A stretch of 64,000 nt of DNA from Akkermansiaceae bacterium (GTDB lineage Bacteria > Verrucomicrobiota > Verrucomicrobiia > Verrucomicrobiales > Akkermansiaceae), in NCBI GenBank assembly GCA_024233115.1, contig JACKQB010000002.1, positions 124,001 through 188,000 on the forward strand. The letters run 5' to 3'. The translations under genes and the position numbers were made by a program. Below are positions 63,753 to 64,000 of this stretch, piece after piece. Every line of letters begins with the position of its first letter. The first letter of the stretch is position 1. The notes beneath the pieces are model-generated. The model saw only the letters and a list, made by a program, of their open reading frames with translations. It was not told the origin of the DNA and did not search any database.

Positions 63753-63760
63753 CGTTTTTT
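63753..63760. repeat. target-site duplication, right copy
   Basis: CGTTTTTT directly after the right end of the IS66 element, identical to 61247-61254. Confidence 0.85.
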
Positions 63761-64000
63761 GATGCAGGGGGCATGCCCACTTGTTGTGAACACGCCCCCT
63801 GGCTTTGTTTGCGACGCTATCGGTCGTCTCTGTCCTGGCTATCTGTGAATGGCCTGAGGACGCTTTGATAGGCGCATGCTCAAAGTATGACCTCACGTAA
63901 ACAAGAAGCTCAATAAAGTGTATTTTCATCCAAGTTGGCATGCGGTTTACATAGTGCTATGGTTGAATGTTATCTCTCTAGTAATCTTCGGGTTTTTTCC
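63761..64000. other. window end, no gene recognised
   Basis: About 240 bp after the insertion sequence. I see no credible gene. Removing the element joins it to the sequence ending at 61254, but no interrupted reading frame is evident across the junction. Confidence 0.4.

Overview
The window looks like a chromosomal segment of a moderately high-GC, Gram-negative bacterium of the Verrucomicrobiota (probably Verrucomicrobiales). This placement is inferred from gene content: several secreted S1 sulfatases, a PEP-CTERM protein, lpxD and an OmpH/Skp chaperone (an LPS outer membrane), a eukaryote-type glycogen branching enzyme, and start codons that mostly follow C/A-rich leaders without a Shine-Dalgarno sequence. 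No rRNA or tRNA gene was recognised.

Region 1 (1-14.9 kb) is a sulfated-polysaccharide locus: four sulfatases or sulfatase-like neighbours in context (three clear sulfatase genes), a GH29 fucosidase, a PEP-CTERM protein, a Tat-exported GH116-like enzyme, a GH117/GH43-type beta-propeller, a DEAD-box helicase, a secreted gluzincin-like protein and a Tat-exported flavoprotein. Three of its leftward promoters share one operator-like element at fixed distance from the -10 box. Region 2 (14.9-15.4 kb) is an AT-rich block followed by five DnaA-box-like 9-mers at exact 11-bp spacing, an oriC candidate. Region 3 (15.4-47.1 kb) is mostly housekeeping: paired lipoproteins, a TRIC channel, an SDR, lpxD-skp, a U32 protein with a ferredoxin, mdh, ribF, hppA, a 2-oxoacid dehydrogenase operon (E2, E1beta, E1alpha), a sugar-1-kinase / nucleotidyltransferase / epimerase trio, ffh, glgB, ndk and sdhCAB. 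A four-helix-bundle (S23/Avd-fold) gene with inverted-repeat flanks sits between sdhA and sdhB.

Region 4 (47.1-52.5 kb) is accessory: a HigBA-like toxin-antitoxin module abuts a truncated gene resembling the HRDC-type accessory protein of diversity-generating retroelements (DGRs). Next to it is a secreted FGE/C-type-lectin-fold protein whose C-terminus has the codon pattern of a DGR variable region, preceded in the same operon by a secreted lipase-like protein. No reverse transcriptase is present, so this reads as a DGR remnant or a target served in trans.

Region 5 (52.5-57.7 kb) carries an alginate-lyase-like gene, a thioredoxin-fold protein, hisS and aspS. Region 6 (57.7-64 kb) is mobile: an XRE regulator, a tyrosine recombinase fused in frame to an RHS core plus a toxin-like C-terminus, a translationally coupled secreted protein (candidate immunity protein), and a complete IS66 element (61255-63752) with matching terminal repeats and an 8-bp target duplication.
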